A DNA stretch of 64,000 nucleotides from Spongiihabitans sp965206355 (lineage in GTDB: Bacteria > Pseudomonadota > Gammaproteobacteria > Arenicellales > Poriferihabitantaceae). The translations under genes were made by a program, and so were the position numbers. Below the pieces are notes generated by a model. The model ran no database searches and was not told where the DNA came from. It was given only the letters and a program-made list of their open reading frames with translations. Location of the stretch: assembly GCA_965206355.1 (NCBI GenBank), contig OZ242212.1:1488001-1552000 (forward strand), given 5' to 3'. Of the stretch, positions 54,082-63,626 are shown piece by piece; position 1 is the stretch's first letter, and every line of letters starts with the position of its first letter.

Positions 54082-55257
54082 TTGTTGAATATACCCGCGT
54101 TGCTTATCCTTGAAGATGGTAGTACCTTCTATGGCAAATCAATCGGTGTTGACGGAATGAGTACGGGCGAGGTGATTTTTAACACGTCAATGACTGGTTA
54201 TCAGGAAATTTTGACCGATCCTTCATACGCAAAACAATTGGTCACGCTGACCTGTCCCCATATTGGTAATGTTGGCATCAACCGTGAAGACGTTGAATCC
54301 AGAGGGGTTTTCTGCGCAGCTCTGATTGTGAAAAACCTGCCGAGCCGACATAGTAATTGGCGTGCTGAGCGTTCTTTGACAGATTTCCTGGTCGATCAAG
54401 GTATGGTCGCAATCAGTGATATTGATACCCGGAAGCTGACCCGGTTATTGCGCACCAAAGGGGCACAGCGCGGTTGTCTCTTCGCTGGGGAGAACCTCGA
54501 TGTTGGCATGGCTCTGGATGCGGCAAGGGCATTTCCGGGACTGGCGGGCATGGATTTGGCAAAACAGGTTTCTGTGGACAGACCTTATGATTGGCGCGGG
54601 GGAGGGGGCTGGAATCTGGAATCCGGATATAGCCCCGCATCCGTAGCAAGACGTGAGTTTCGAATTGTCGCCTGCGATTTTGGGATCAAACGCAATATAT
54701 TACGGATGTTGGCGGATCGCGGATGCGACATTACCGTGATGCCAGCCACTGCCAGCGCAGAGCAAATACTCGAGTGCAAGCCGGATGGCGTGTTTCTGTC
54801 CAATGGACCCGGGGATCCGCAACCTTGCGACTATGCCATCACCGCCATCCAGCAAATTCTGGACAACAGTATACCGCTGTTTGGTATCTGCCTGGGTCAT
54901 CAGTTGTTAGCGTTGGCGAGCGGTGCAAAAACCATGAAAATGAAATTTGGACACCACGGTGCGAACCATCCGGTTCAGGACTTGCAAACCAGACAGGTGC
55001 TGATTACCAGCCAAAATCATGGCTTCACGGTTGATGAGGACTCTCTAAATGAGAAGATTCGCGACAACATTAGAGTAACCCATCGGTCGTTATTCGATAA
55101 CACAATACAAGGCATTGAGCGGATGGATAAACCCGCATTTTCGTTTCAGGGGCATCCCGAGGCGAGCCCCGGACCGAGGGATATGGGTTATTTATTTGAC
55201 CGCTTCATCGCCATGATGGAAGATAACCGTAAGATGCAGTCTAATAGAGGCCGCTGA
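54082..55257 (+). CDS. carA: Carbamoyl-phosphate synthase small (glutaminase) subunit
   Basis: CarA releases ammonia from glutamine for CarB. 391 residues from a TTG with GGAGAG upstream. The class I amidotransferase triad is present: nucleophile in G-I-C-L-G-H-Q near residue 270, His and Glu in Q-G-H-P-E-A-S-P-G. The stop overlaps the carB start by one base. Confidence 0.97.
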   Translation: MLNIPALLILEDGSTFYGKSIGVDGMSTGEVIFNTSMTGYQEILTDPSYAKQLVTLTCPHIGNVGINREDVESRGVFCAALIVKNLPSRHSNWRAERSLTDFLVDQGMVAISDIDTRKLTRLLRTKGAQRGCLFAGENLDVGMALDAARAFPGLAGMDLAKQVSVDRPYDWRGGGGWNLESGYSPASVARREFRIVACDFGIKRNILRMLADRGCDITVMPATASAEQILECKPDGVFLSNGPGDPQPCDYAITAIQQILDNSIPLFGICLGHQLLALASGAKTMKMKFGHHGANHPVQDLQTRQVLITSQNHGFTVDEDSLNEKIRDNIRVTHRSLFDNTIQGIERMDKPAFSFQGHPEASPGPRDMGYLFDRFIAMMEDNRKMQSNRGR

Positions 55258-58200
55258 TGCCTAAACGTAGTGATATAAAGTCGGTTTTAATTGTTGGTGC
55301 CGGACCTATTGTCATCGGTCAGGCCTGTGAGTTTGATTATTCTGGGGTGCAGGCATGCAAGGCGCTGAAGGAAGAGGGCTATCGGGTGATTCTGGTTAAT
55401 TCCAATCCGGCGACGATTATGACCGACCCGAATTTCGCCGATGCGACCTATATCGAGCCGATTAACTGGCAGACACTGGAAAAAATTATTGAGCAGGAAA
55501 GACCGGATGCTATTCTGCCGACTATGGGCGGGCAAACCGGTTTGAACTGTGCGCTGGATTTGAATCGCCACGGCGTGCTTGACAAATACAATGTGGAAAT
55601 GATTGGTGCGACCAGTAAGTCTATCGACAAAGCCGAAGACCGGGAGCAGTTTCGAGTGGCAATGAAATCCATTCATCTCGATACGGTCAACGGCGATTTG
55701 GCGCATAGCATTGAAGATGCCCGCACCATCGTGGAAAAAATGGGCTTCCCAGCCATTATTCGACCGTCATTTACTTTGGGTGGGAGTGGCGGCGGAATTG
55801 CTTATAATATGGATGAATTCGATGAAATTTGCAGTCGCGGGTTGGACGCATCGCCAACCCAAGAATTGTTAATCGAAGAAAGTATCATCGGTTGGAAAGA
55901 ATATGAAATGGAGGTGGTGCGGGATCAGAATGATAATTGTATCATCGTCTGTTCCATCGAAAATTTTGATCCGATGGGGGTGCATACCGGAGACTCGATT
56001 ACCGTTGCGCCCGCCCAGACCTTGACCGATAAGGAATATCAACTTATGCGCGATGCCAGCATTGCGGTGCTCAGAGAAATTGGCGTAGATACTGGCGGCT
56101 CAAATGTTCAGTTCGCAATCAATCCACGCAACGGGCGGTTGATTATTATTGAAATGAATCCGCGCGTATCACGTTCTTCAGCGTTAGCGTCTAAGGCGAC
56201 CGGCTTCCCTATTGCTAAAGTGGCAGCCAAACTGGCAGTCGGGTTTACTCTGGATGAGTTAAGTAACGACATTACTGGCGGTGCGACACCGGCATCTTTT
56301 GAGCCGAGTATTGATTATGTGGTGACTAAAATTCCGCGATTTGATTTTGAAAAATTCGCTCAAGCGGATGCAACCTTAACGACCCAGATGAAATCGGTTG
56401 GGGAGGTAATGGCAATCGGTCGTACTTTTCAGGAGTCATTTCAGAAAGCCTTACGCAGCTTGGAGATTGGTGCGGACGGAATGGACGGGCAGTATCTGCC
56501 TGAAGGGGAAGACAGGAAAGATGCGGGAGAATACATCATGGCAAAATTGCGCATTCCGGGCGCAAAACGCCCGTGGTATGTTGCCGAAGCGTTTAGGGCG
56601 GGGATGTCAATAGAACAGATACACGAAATTTGCAAAATAGATACTTGGTTTCTTGCGGAAATCGAGGATTTAATCGTAACAGAAAGTGATATTGCCCAAT
56701 TAACGATTGCACAGTGTGATACCGAATTGATGCGGCAATGGAAAAAAAAAGGATTTTCGGATCGCCGAATAGCGCGCTTAATGGCAGTCGATGAGCAGGC
56801 GATTCGAGCGTTCAGATTGGCTCACGAGATTCATCCGGTCTATAAACGCGTTGACTCCTGTGCGGCTGAATTTGATACTGCCACTGCTTATTTGTATTCA
56901 AGCTATGAAGATGAATGCGAAGCAACACCTACGGACAACCGGAAAATTATGGTCTTGGGAGGTGGCCCCAATCGTATTGGGCAGGGCATTGAATTTGACT
57001 ATTGTTGCGTTCATGCATCAATGGCTTTGCGAGAGGATGGGTTTGAGAGTATCATGGTCAACTGCAATCCGGAAACTGTATCCACAGACTACGATACTTC
57101 CGACCGACTCTACTTTGAACCGCTGACCCTGGAAGATGTGCTGGAAATTGTCCGTGTAGAGAAACCGTTTGGCGTGATTGTACAGTTTGGCGGGCAAACA
57201 CCATTGAAGCTGGCACAAGCGTTGCAGGAGGCAGGAACACCAATCATCGGCACCTCACCAAGCTCCATACATAGGGCGGAAGATCGGCAGTATTTTCAAA
57301 AACTGTTATCTGATTTGACACTGTTGCAACCGCCCAATCGAATTGCCAATAATATCGAGGAGGCACTCACGCTGGCACAAGAACTCGGCTATCCTTTGGT
57401 CGTGCGACCATCATACGTTCTCGGTGGGCGGGGTATGGAAATTGTCTATAACGCTGAGGATTTGATGGCATTGGCAGACTCGACAGCGGGGCTGTCTTTT
57501 GACTCGCCAGTACTGCTGGATCGGTTTTTGAATGATGCGGTAGAAGTTGATGTGGATGCGGTATGCGATGGTGAAAGCGTGATTATCGGCGGCATCATGG
57601 AACACATTGAAGAGGCGGGAGTGCATTCTGGTGACTCGGCATGTTCGCTACCGCCGTTCAGTTTGTCCGAGACGATTCAGGACGAATTGCGAAAGCAGAC
57701 CAAAGCCATGGCGCGGGCACTCAGTGTGGTTGGTTTAATGAATGTGCAGTTTGCGGTTAAAGATGATCAAATTTATGTACTTGAAGTCAATCCTCGTGCT
57801 TCAAGAACAGTACCCTTTGTCTCTAAGGCAACGGCGAGACCGTTAGCGAAAATTGCAGCCCGCTGTATGGTCGGCCAATCTTTAATGGCGCAGGGCATTA
57901 CCACAGAACAAACACCTGAGTTTTATTCGGTCAAAGAGGCGGTATTCCCTTTCATCAAATTTCCCGGCGTTGACACCGTGCTGGGACCAGAAATGAAAAG
58001 CACTGGAGAGGTCATGGGGATTGGAGACAGTTTTGGTGAAGCGTTCGAGAAGGCACAAAATGCGGCAAACTATACCATCCCACGTTCCGGCAGGATTTTG
58101 TTCAGCCTGCGTAAAGAGGATCAGCAGAATGCCTTGCCCATAGCGCAATATTTCTTTGATGTCGGTTTTGAGCTGTTGGCAACCGAAGGTACCGCAAAAG

Positions 58201-58508
58201 TGATTGCCAATGCCGACATACCCGTTAAACAAGTGAACAAGGTTGTAGAGGGTCGCCCGCATGTTGTTGACAGGATAAAAAACAGTGAATTCGATTTAAT
58301 TATAAATACCACTTCTGGCAGGCAGAGTCTGAAAGATTCCTATACAATCCGCCGTGAAGCACTACTGCATAAAGTAACCTACTACACGACACTAGCAGCC
58401 GCCAAGGCAGCGGTGGCCGCACATCGCCATACCGAAACAGTATCAGCAACAGTCTCTGTTAGGCAGTTGCAAATGCTTCACCAGAAACTCAATAACCCCG
58501 TATCCTGA
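55257..58508 (+). CDS. carB: Carbamoyl-phosphate synthase large subunit
   Basis: 1083 residues with two homologous ATP-grasp halves. Each begins with a nucleotide-fold motif (I-V-G-A-G-P-I-V-I-G-Q-A near 14; V-L-G-G-G-P-N-R-I-G-Q-G near 568) and contains V-R-P-S-Y/F loops. A C-terminal MGS-type allosteric domain begins near 940. It supplies carbamoyl phosphate for pyrimidines and arginine. A run of nine A codes Lys-Lys-Lys near residue 497. Confidence 0.98.
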   Translation: MPKRSDIKSVLIVGAGPIVIGQACEFDYSGVQACKALKEEGYRVILVNSNPATIMTDPNFADATYIEPINWQTLEKIIEQERPDAILPTMGGQTGLNCALDLNRHGVLDKYNVEMIGATSKSIDKAEDREQFRVAMKSIHLDTVNGDLAHSIEDARTIVEKMGFPAIIRPSFTLGGSGGGIAYNMDEFDEICSRGLDASPTQELLIEESIIGWKEYEMEVVRDQNDNCIIVCSIENFDPMGVHTGDSITVAPAQTLTDKEYQLMRDASIAVLREIGVDTGGSNVQFAINPRNGRLIIIEMNPRVSRSSALASKATGFPIAKVAAKLAVGFTLDELSNDITGGATPASFEPSIDYVVTKIPRFDFEKFAQADATLTTQMKSVGEVMAIGRTFQESFQKALRSLEIGADGMDGQYLPEGEDRKDAGEYIMAKLRIPGAKRPWYVAEAFRAGMSIEQIHEICKIDTWFLAEIEDLIVTESDIAQLTIAQCDTELMRQWKKKGFSDRRIARLMAVDEQAIRAFRLAHEIHPVYKRVDSCAAEFDTATAYLYSSYEDECEATPTDNRKIMVLGGGPNRIGQGIEFDYCCVHASMALREDGFESIMVNCNPETVSTDYDTSDRLYFEPLTLEDVLEIVRVEKPFGVIVQFGGQTPLKLAQALQEAGTPIIGTSPSSIHRAEDRQYFQKLLSDLTLLQPPNRIANNIEEALTLAQELGYPLVVRPSYVLGGRGMEIVYNAEDLMALADSTAGLSFDSPVLLDRFLNDAVEVDVDAVCDGESVIIGGIMEHIEEAGVHSGDSACSLPPFSLSETIQDELRKQTKAMARALSVVGLMNVQFAVKDDQIYVLEVNPRASRTVPFVSKATARPLAKIAARCMVGQSLMAQGITTEQTPEFYSVKEAVFPFIKFPGVDTVLGPEMKSTGEVMGIGDSFGEAFEKAQNAANYTIPRSGRILFSLRKEDQQNALPIAQYFFDVGFELLATEGTAKVIANADIPVKQVNKVVEGRPHVVDRIKNSEFDLIINTTSGRQSLKDSYTIRREALLHKVTYYTTLAAAKAAVAAHRHTETVSATVSVRQLQMLHQKLNNPVS

Positions 58509-58559
58509 TTGCAAAAACATGATTATGATAATTAGGATAGCAATCAACAGGCTTTTGAA

Positions 58560-59039
58560 ATGAACGATAGAGTGGTATTAACCCGTAATGGGGCAGATGA
58601 ATTACGCGCCGAGCTAACCAAACTGAAGAGCACGGATCGCCCGAATGTTATCGCCGCGATAGCAGAAGCGAGAGCGCATGGTGACCTGTCAGAAAATGCA
58701 GAATATGATGCCGCCAAAGAACAACAAAGTTTTATAGAAGGGCGCATAGCACAACTTGAATCTAGTTTGTCCATAGCAGAAATAATTGACCCCATCAAGA
58801 TTGCTCAGAATGGCAAGGTTGTGTTTGGTGCCTATGTCGATTTATACGATACCGAGCAAGAGCGCAATGTCAGTTATCAATTGGTGGGCAATCTCGAAGC
58901 CGACATTAACAAAGGACGTATATCCATCAGCTCTCCTATTGGCAAGGCGTTAATTGGCAAACATCTCGGTGACGAAGTTGAAGTCGCCGCGCCCAATGGA
59001 AAACGCATTTACGAAATTCTTGAGATCGCTTACAAGTGA
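58560..59039 (+). CDS. greA: Transcription elongation factor GreA
   Basis: GreA stimulates RNA cleavage in backtracked RNA polymerase. 159 residues: N-terminal coiled coil with acidic tip (H-G-D-L-S-E-N-A-E-Y near 40-50) and C-terminal FKBP-like domain (S-I-S-S-P-I-G-K-A-L-I-G-K). carB-greA is a conserved neighbour pair. Confidence 0.97.
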   Translation: MNDRVVLTRNGADELRAELTKLKSTDRPNVIAAIAEARAHGDLSENAEYDAAKEQQSFIEGRIAQLESSLSIAEIIDPIKIAQNGKVVFGAYVDLYDTEQERNVSYQLVGNLEADINKGRISISSPIGKALIGKHLGDEVEVAAPNGKRIYEILEIAYK

Positions 59040-59066
59040 ATTGTGGCGTTATCTGACAAACAACCG

Positions 59067-60002
59067 ATGAATATTGCTTATCTTATTCTCGCTCATAATA
59101 CGCCGAAGCACCTGCAACGACTGATCAACGCACTATCCTCCAGGTCGTCCAGCTTTTTTATCCATCTCGACAAGAAATCCAATGCCGATGATTTCATCGA
59201 GATACACGGAAGAAATATCCACTTTATTTCGGATCGGGTTGCTGTTTTCTGGGGGGAGTTCTCACAAGTTGAAGCAATTCTGATTCTACTTCGCACCGCA
59301 CTTGCTGATAAGTATAACTTTGACCGTTTCGTGCTTCTCAGTGGTTCTGATTACCCCCTGAGGTCGGCATCATACATTGAGGCATTTTTTGAGCGCAACC
59401 CAAACACGGAATTTATGAACATGGTTGCGATGCCAGCTGATTCGATAGGAAAACCAATATCCAGGCTGACCACTTATAGGCTGCGTTCCCAAGCATCCCC
59501 GATAAGTAGCGTTATACGAAAAATATTGACTCGAGTTATCACGTTGCTGTACAAGCGAGATTATAAGTTCTATTTTGGCGATTTTACGCCTTACGGTGGT
59601 TCCACATGGTGGGCACTTTCACGTGAAGCATGTATTTTTATCCTGACTTTTGTTGAAAAGGAAATTCAACTGGTCAACTTCTTTAAAAACACATTATGTC
59701 CTGACGAATCGTTTTTCCAGACAATTCTGGGTAATTCCATTTTCAGATTAAGGATTGTTAAAAATATTACCTACACGGCTGGATACCCGGGGAAATATAC
59801 GCGGTGGGGGGGGGGGCGTATGGTTGCAGAAAAGCATTTGGCATATTTTTTCTCGGCATTGCCGTTTATTACCAGCGGTGTGTTCGGTAATGGTGAAAAG
59901 CTATTCGCCCGTAAGTTTGCAGATGAGTCGGAGGATTTGGTGGCAAAGATAAAAAACCAAATAAGTGAACAGGAAGCGCGGCTGACAAATCGTTGTCGCT
60001 GA
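59067..60002 (+). CDS. GT14-type (core-2/I-branching) beta-1,6-N-acetylglucosaminyltransferase-like glycosyltransferase with in-frame poly-G
   Basis: Begins M-N-I-A-Y-L-I-L-A-H-N at the ATG 59067; a GTG at 59043 is possible. Family motifs: F-F-I-H-L-D-K-K, L-S-G-S-D-Y-P-L near 94, G-G-S-T-W-W-A-L-S-R-E near 178 and P-D-E-S-F-F-Q-T near 213. Bacterial relatives add sugars to surface glycans. About codon 246, eleven G encode W-G-G-G; a change in number would shift frame and replace the last 60 or so residues. The gene reads intact (ON) here. It follows greA closely and is followed by the permease gene. Confidence 0.85.
   Translation: MNIAYLILAHNTPKHLQRLINALSSRSSSFFIHLDKKSNADDFIEIHGRNIHFISDRVAVFWGEFSQVEAILILLRTALADKYNFDRFVLLSGSDYPLRSASYIEAFFERNPNTEFMNMVAMPADSIGKPISRLTTYRLRSQASPISSVIRKILTRVITLLYKRDYKFYFGDFTPYGGSTWWALSREACIFILTFVEKEIQLVNFFKNTLCPDESFFQTILGNSIFRLRIVKNITYTAGYPGKYTRWGGGRMVAEKHLAYFFSALPFITSGVFGNGEKLFARKFADESEDLVAKIKNQISEQEARLTNRCR
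59806..59816 (+). repeat. Poly-G tract of 11 bases in the glycosyltransferase gene
   Basis: Eleven consecutive G read in frame as the last two bases of TGG and three GGG codons. One base more or less moves translation into frames with early stops (for example a stop at 59950-59952). Confidence 0.9.
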
Positions 60003-60017
60003 TTATTGTTTGGTGTC

Positions 60018-61793
60018 ATGACCGCTGACCAGATACTGTTATTTTCATTGCTTGGGGGTGTCTTTGCCTTGTTGATTTGGGGGAGGATACGTTATGACCT
60101 GGTTGCTTTTGCGGCATTAATTATTGCGGTTATCATCGGTGTCGTGCCTGAGGAACATGCGTTTTCCGGATTCGGGCATCATGCTACGATTATCATTGCG
60201 CTAGTGCTTGTTGTCAGTCGGGGGTTGTCGAATTCTGGTGCGATTGAATTGATTGCCAGATATGTGATTGATGCCGGTCGCTCATTGTTTTTTCATGTCA
60301 GCATTATGTCGGCTATGGCAGCTGGGCTTTCGGCGATTATGAATAATGTGGCTGCGCTGGTGTTGCTGATGCCGATTGATATACAGGCTGCGGCAAAGGC
60401 GAAAAGGAGTCCCGGATTGACGTTGATGCCGCTGTCTTTTGCATCCATTCTCGGCGGTTTGATTACCTTAATCGGCACCCCGCCCAATATCATCATTGCC
60501 AGTTTTCGGGGGCAGGCATTCGGTGAGCCATTCGGTATGTTTGATTTCTCTCCAGTGGGCATTGTTGCTGCCGTAGTGGGGGTGCTGTTTGTTACATTGG
60601 TTGGATGGCGGCTTATTCCCAATGTAACCCGAGACCAGGGGGCAAGCAGAGAATTGTTTCAAATTCAGAAATATGTGGCGGAACTCAGAGTCGGGGAGAA
60701 GTCATCGGTAATGGGTAAGAAAGTGCGCGATCTGGATGCCGAAGGTGAAGAGGCGGATGTTGCCATTATTGGGCTGGTGCGTCGTGGTAAGCGATTCCCT
60801 GGGCATGCAAGACGAGAGGTGATTCGAGAGGGTGATTTGCTGGTGATACAGGCGAATGCAACTAATATTGATGCTTTTGTCGGGACTCATGGTCTGGAAT
60901 ATGTCGGCTCGGAAAAACATCAAACCTTGATTGGGGAAGATCTGTCGTTGATTGAAATTGTTATTCCACAAGGCGCAAGAATTGAAGGGCGTACCGCCTT
61001 GCGTGTTAAACTGCTTTATCGCCACGGCGTTACCTTGCTGGGTGTTTCGCGTTATGGCAAAGCGTTTCGGGATCGAGTTCGGGAATTGACTATTCAGGCG
61101 GGTGATGTGTTACTGTTGCTTGGTCCGACCGAGCGATTAACCGATGTCGCTGTTTGGTTGGGTGGGTTGCCTTTGCAGGAACGGGATTTGCAGGTGATAC
61201 AACGCCATAAAGCCGGAATCGCGGTCGCAGCTTTTGTGCTTGCCATTGCCGCTGCCAGTGTCGGTATATTGCATTTGCCAGTCGCCTTGGCGATAGTGTG
61301 TCTCGTTATGGTTGGATGCAATATCGTTCCGATGCGCGAAATCTACACCGCCATCGAATGGCCAGTTATTGTTTTGCTCGGTTGTCTAATTCCGATTGGT
61401 GCGGCACTGGAAGCATCGGGCGGAACCGCTCTGATTGCCCAAAGCATTGTCAGTCTTGCCGAGGGTTATGCTCCAGTGATTGTGTTGACCTTGTTGATGG
61501 TGGTGACCATGACGCTGTCTGATATGCTTAACAACACGGCTACCACGATAATCTCTGCGCCTATCGCTATTGATATTGCAAACCGTCTGGGCGTGAGTGC
61601 CGATCCTTTTCTTATGGCAGTCGCTGTTGCCGCCTCCTGTGCATTTTTGACACCGATTGGGCATAAAAATAATACCCTGATTATGGGCCCCGGTGGATAT
61701 GGTTTTGGTGATTATTGGCGGATGGGCTTACCGTTGGAGATGATAGTTATTGCGGTGTCTATTCCAATGATTGTCTGGGTCTGGCCATTTTGA
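60018..61793 (+). CDS. SLC13-family (sodium/anion symporter-like) permease with central RCK_C domains
   Basis: 591 residues from the ATG at 60018 (a TTG at 60006 is possible). Two blocks of membrane helices flank a soluble middle with two TrkA-C/RCK_C-like repeats (G-D-L-L-V-I-Q-A-N-A-T near 275; G-D-V-L-L-L-L-G-P-T near 365). Transporter motifs S-I-L-G-G-L-I-T-L-I-G-T-P-P-N near 145 and A-S-C-A-F-L-T-P-I-G-H-K-N-N-T near 540 are typical of the family, which carries dicarboxylates, sulfate or related anions. Substrate unresolved. Confidence 0.9.
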   Translation: MTADQILLFSLLGGVFALLIWGRIRYDLVAFAALIIAVIIGVVPEEHAFSGFGHHATIIIALVLVVSRGLSNSGAIELIARYVIDAGRSLFFHVSIMSAMAAGLSAIMNNVAALVLLMPIDIQAAAKAKRSPGLTLMPLSFASILGGLITLIGTPPNIIIASFRGQAFGEPFGMFDFSPVGIVAAVVGVLFVTLVGWRLIPNVTRDQGASRELFQIQKYVAELRVGEKSSVMGKKVRDLDAEGEEADVAIIGLVRRGKRFPGHARREVIREGDLLVIQANATNIDAFVGTHGLEYVGSEKHQTLIGEDLSLIEIVIPQGARIEGRTALRVKLLYRHGVTLLGVSRYGKAFRDRVRELTIQAGDVLLLLGPTERLTDVAVWLGGLPLQERDLQVIQRHKAGIAVAAFVLAIAAASVGILHLPVALAIVCLVMVGCNIVPMREIYTAIEWPVIVLLGCLIPIGAALEASGGTALIAQSIVSLAEGYAPVIVLTLLMVVTMTLSDMLNNTATTIISAPIAIDIANRLGVSADPFLMAVAVAASCAFLTPIGHKNNTLIMGPGGYGFGDYWRMGLPLEMIVIAVSIPMIVWVWPF

Positions 61794-61825
61794 CGCAGAT
61801 TATTGTGCCGCTTATTGTTCAGATT

Positions 61826-61987
61826 GAGACCTTTGCACGAAAGCCATTTCACCTGCATGCTGCGTCGCCTAAAAGCGCCTACTGTTGGTAAAATCGTACT
61901 CAATCGGTCATTTATAAGCATAAACTCCCTCATTCCGTGCGTTTTTGCCTTGCCTAAAAGCGAAATCATCTTCCGTGCAAAGGTCTC
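61826..61987 (-). mobile_element. MITE copy F (162-bp class)
   Basis: Complete long-class copy with both termini, flanked by the 5-bp duplication AGATT. It lies between two convergent genes. Confidence 0.85.
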
Positions 61988-62056
61988 AGATTATTACTTC
62001 TGGCTAAATGTGCCGTGTTGCTGTAACGCTTCGGCAGGGAGTGATAATGGAGACAA

Positions 62057-62089
62057 TTTTCACTTTTCACTTTTCACTTTTCACTTTTC
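62057..62089. repeat. Heptanucleotide repeat (TTTTCAC) of four to five units
   Basis: TTTTCAC is repeated head to tail and ends inside the last codons and stop of the minus-strand flavoprotein gene. Because the stop lies in the first unit read by that gene, changes in copy number should not alter the protein. Confidence 0.8.
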
Positions 62090-63520
62090 AATTCTCAATA
62101 TTTTGCCCGGGTTGAGTAGCCCTTCGGGATCCAGTAATTGTTTTATTTGTCGATAAAGCATCATTTCGGTCGGGTCTTTATATTTGTCCATTTCATCCAA
62201 TCTGGAAATACCGATGCCATGTTCGGCACTGAAAGAACCCTGATACTGATGGACAATATCGTGCATCAAGCTATTAACAGCCTGTCCGTTTTCGAGAAAT
62301 TGTTGTTTGCTCATAGTGGTTGGCTGGGAAATGTTAAAATGAATATTGCCGTCGCCGAGATGACCAAACAGATAGGGTTGTGCATTCGGTATAAAGGTGG
62401 TAACGGCTTGACTGGCTTGCTCAATAAATGCCGATACTTTTGCAACGGCAACCGATACATCGTGTTTAATACTGGCACCGATAAATTGTTGGGCTTCGAC
62501 AATCGCCTCACGCAGTAAAATTAACCGTTTCGCCTGCGTTTGGTTTTCGGCAACGACCGCATTTTTAATCACGCCATCCACACAGGCCGTTGCCAGCGTT
62601 TCTTCTATTTGATTCTTGAGATGAGCCTCTTCTTCACTGCTATCCACAACCGCTAAAATGTACCACGGATAGACGCTGTCAAACGGATCGATCTGAGTAG
62701 GGATATATTGTATCGCGGTTTGCACTGCAAGCTGTGACATCAACTCAAAGGTGGTCAGGCGATTGCTACTGGCAAATTTTAAGCGACTCAGTAAAGCGAC
62801 AGCGGCATCAATGCAGTCCAGAGCGGCTAGTAAAACCACTTGTCCTTTGGGGTAGGGGAACAGTTTTAAGACGGCAGCAGTAATGATACCTAATGTGCCT
62901 TCACAGCCAATGAACAGGTTTTTTAGATCGTATCCGCTATTGTTTTTTCTCAAGCGGTTAAGACCATGCCAGATATTACCGTTTGCCAGCACCACTTCAA
63001 TTCCAAGCACTAAATCGCGAGCATTGCCATAATGCAATACGTTAATGCCGCCAGCATTGGTTGCTAGATTGCCGCCAATTTGGCAACTTCCCTGAGCGCC
63101 TAAACTCAATGGAAATAATCTGTCGTGTTGTTTTGCGGTTTCTTGAATGCTTGCCAGAATGCAGCCTGCCTGCACCGTCATCGTGTAGTCAGCACTATCT
63201 ATCTCAATAATTCGATTCAAGCGTTTGAGATTAATAATCAGTTGGTCTTTATTAGCGACACTACCACCCATAGTGCCGGTATTGCCACCTTGGGGCACCA
63301 CGCTTAGCTTGTGTTGCCCACAGAATTTAACGATTTCTGATACGGATTGTGTGGTTTCAGGCAATACCACTGCCAGACAGTCGCTATGGTATCGTCCGCG
63401 CAGTTCTTCGGTGTAATGGGTAGATTTTTGTTGGTCGGTGATGACATACTGTTGACCGACAATCTCTCTCAAACCCTTGATTATCTTGCTATTGTTAGGT
63501 GGATATTGCTGGCTGGACAT
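62081..63520 (-). CDS. FAD-binding oxidoreductase, GlcD / D-2-hydroxyacid dehydrogenase type
   Basis: 479 residues in the FAD_binding_4 plus FAD-oxidase_C arrangement: V-V-P-Q-G-G-N-T-G-T-M-G-G-S-V near 75-89, G-G-N-L-A-T-N-A-G-G near 148, and the C-terminal F-G-H-L-G-D-G-N-I-H near 393 that supplies metal-binding His. Likely oxidises a D-2-hydroxyacid such as lactate, glycolate or 2-hydroxyglutarate. No GlcE/GlcF partners follow, which favours a single-subunit D-lactate or D-2-hydroxyglutarate dehydrogenase. Confidence 0.9.
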   Translation of the reverse strand: MSSQQYPPNNSKIIKGLREIVGQQYVITDQQKSTHYTEELRGRYHSDCLAVVLPETTQSVSEIVKFCGQHKLSVVPQGGNTGTMGGSVANKDQLIINLKRLNRIIEIDSADYTMTVQAGCILASIQETAKQHDRLFPLSLGAQGSCQIGGNLATNAGGINVLHYGNARDLVLGIEVVLANGNIWHGLNRLRKNNSGYDLKNLFIGCEGTLGIITAAVLKLFPYPKGQVVLLAALDCIDAAVALLSRLKFASSNRLTTFELMSQLAVQTAIQYIPTQIDPFDSVYPWYILAVVDSSEEEAHLKNQIEETLATACVDGVIKNAVVAENQTQAKRLILLREAIVEAQQFIGASIKHDVSVAVAKVSAFIEQASQAVTTFIPNAQPYLFGHLGDGNIHFNISQPTTMSKQQFLENGQAVNSLMHDIVHQYQGSFSAEHGIGISRLDEMDKYKDPTEMMLYRQIKQLLDPEGLLNPGKILRIEK

Positions 63521-63626
63521 TATTAAGAAATTAAAATTGCACTGAGTAGAGAATTAACTATAATCTTACAGCAAACGAACAACAGCACAAGGCAGAAGCG
63601 CTGTTATTGTCAAGCCGGTATCTGTA

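Noticed and set aside
56731..56740. Run of nine A in carB as a contingency tract
   Set aside because: It codes Lys-Lys-Lys in an essential-type enzyme and A-runs of this size are common in such DNA; at most some transcriptional slippage is expected.
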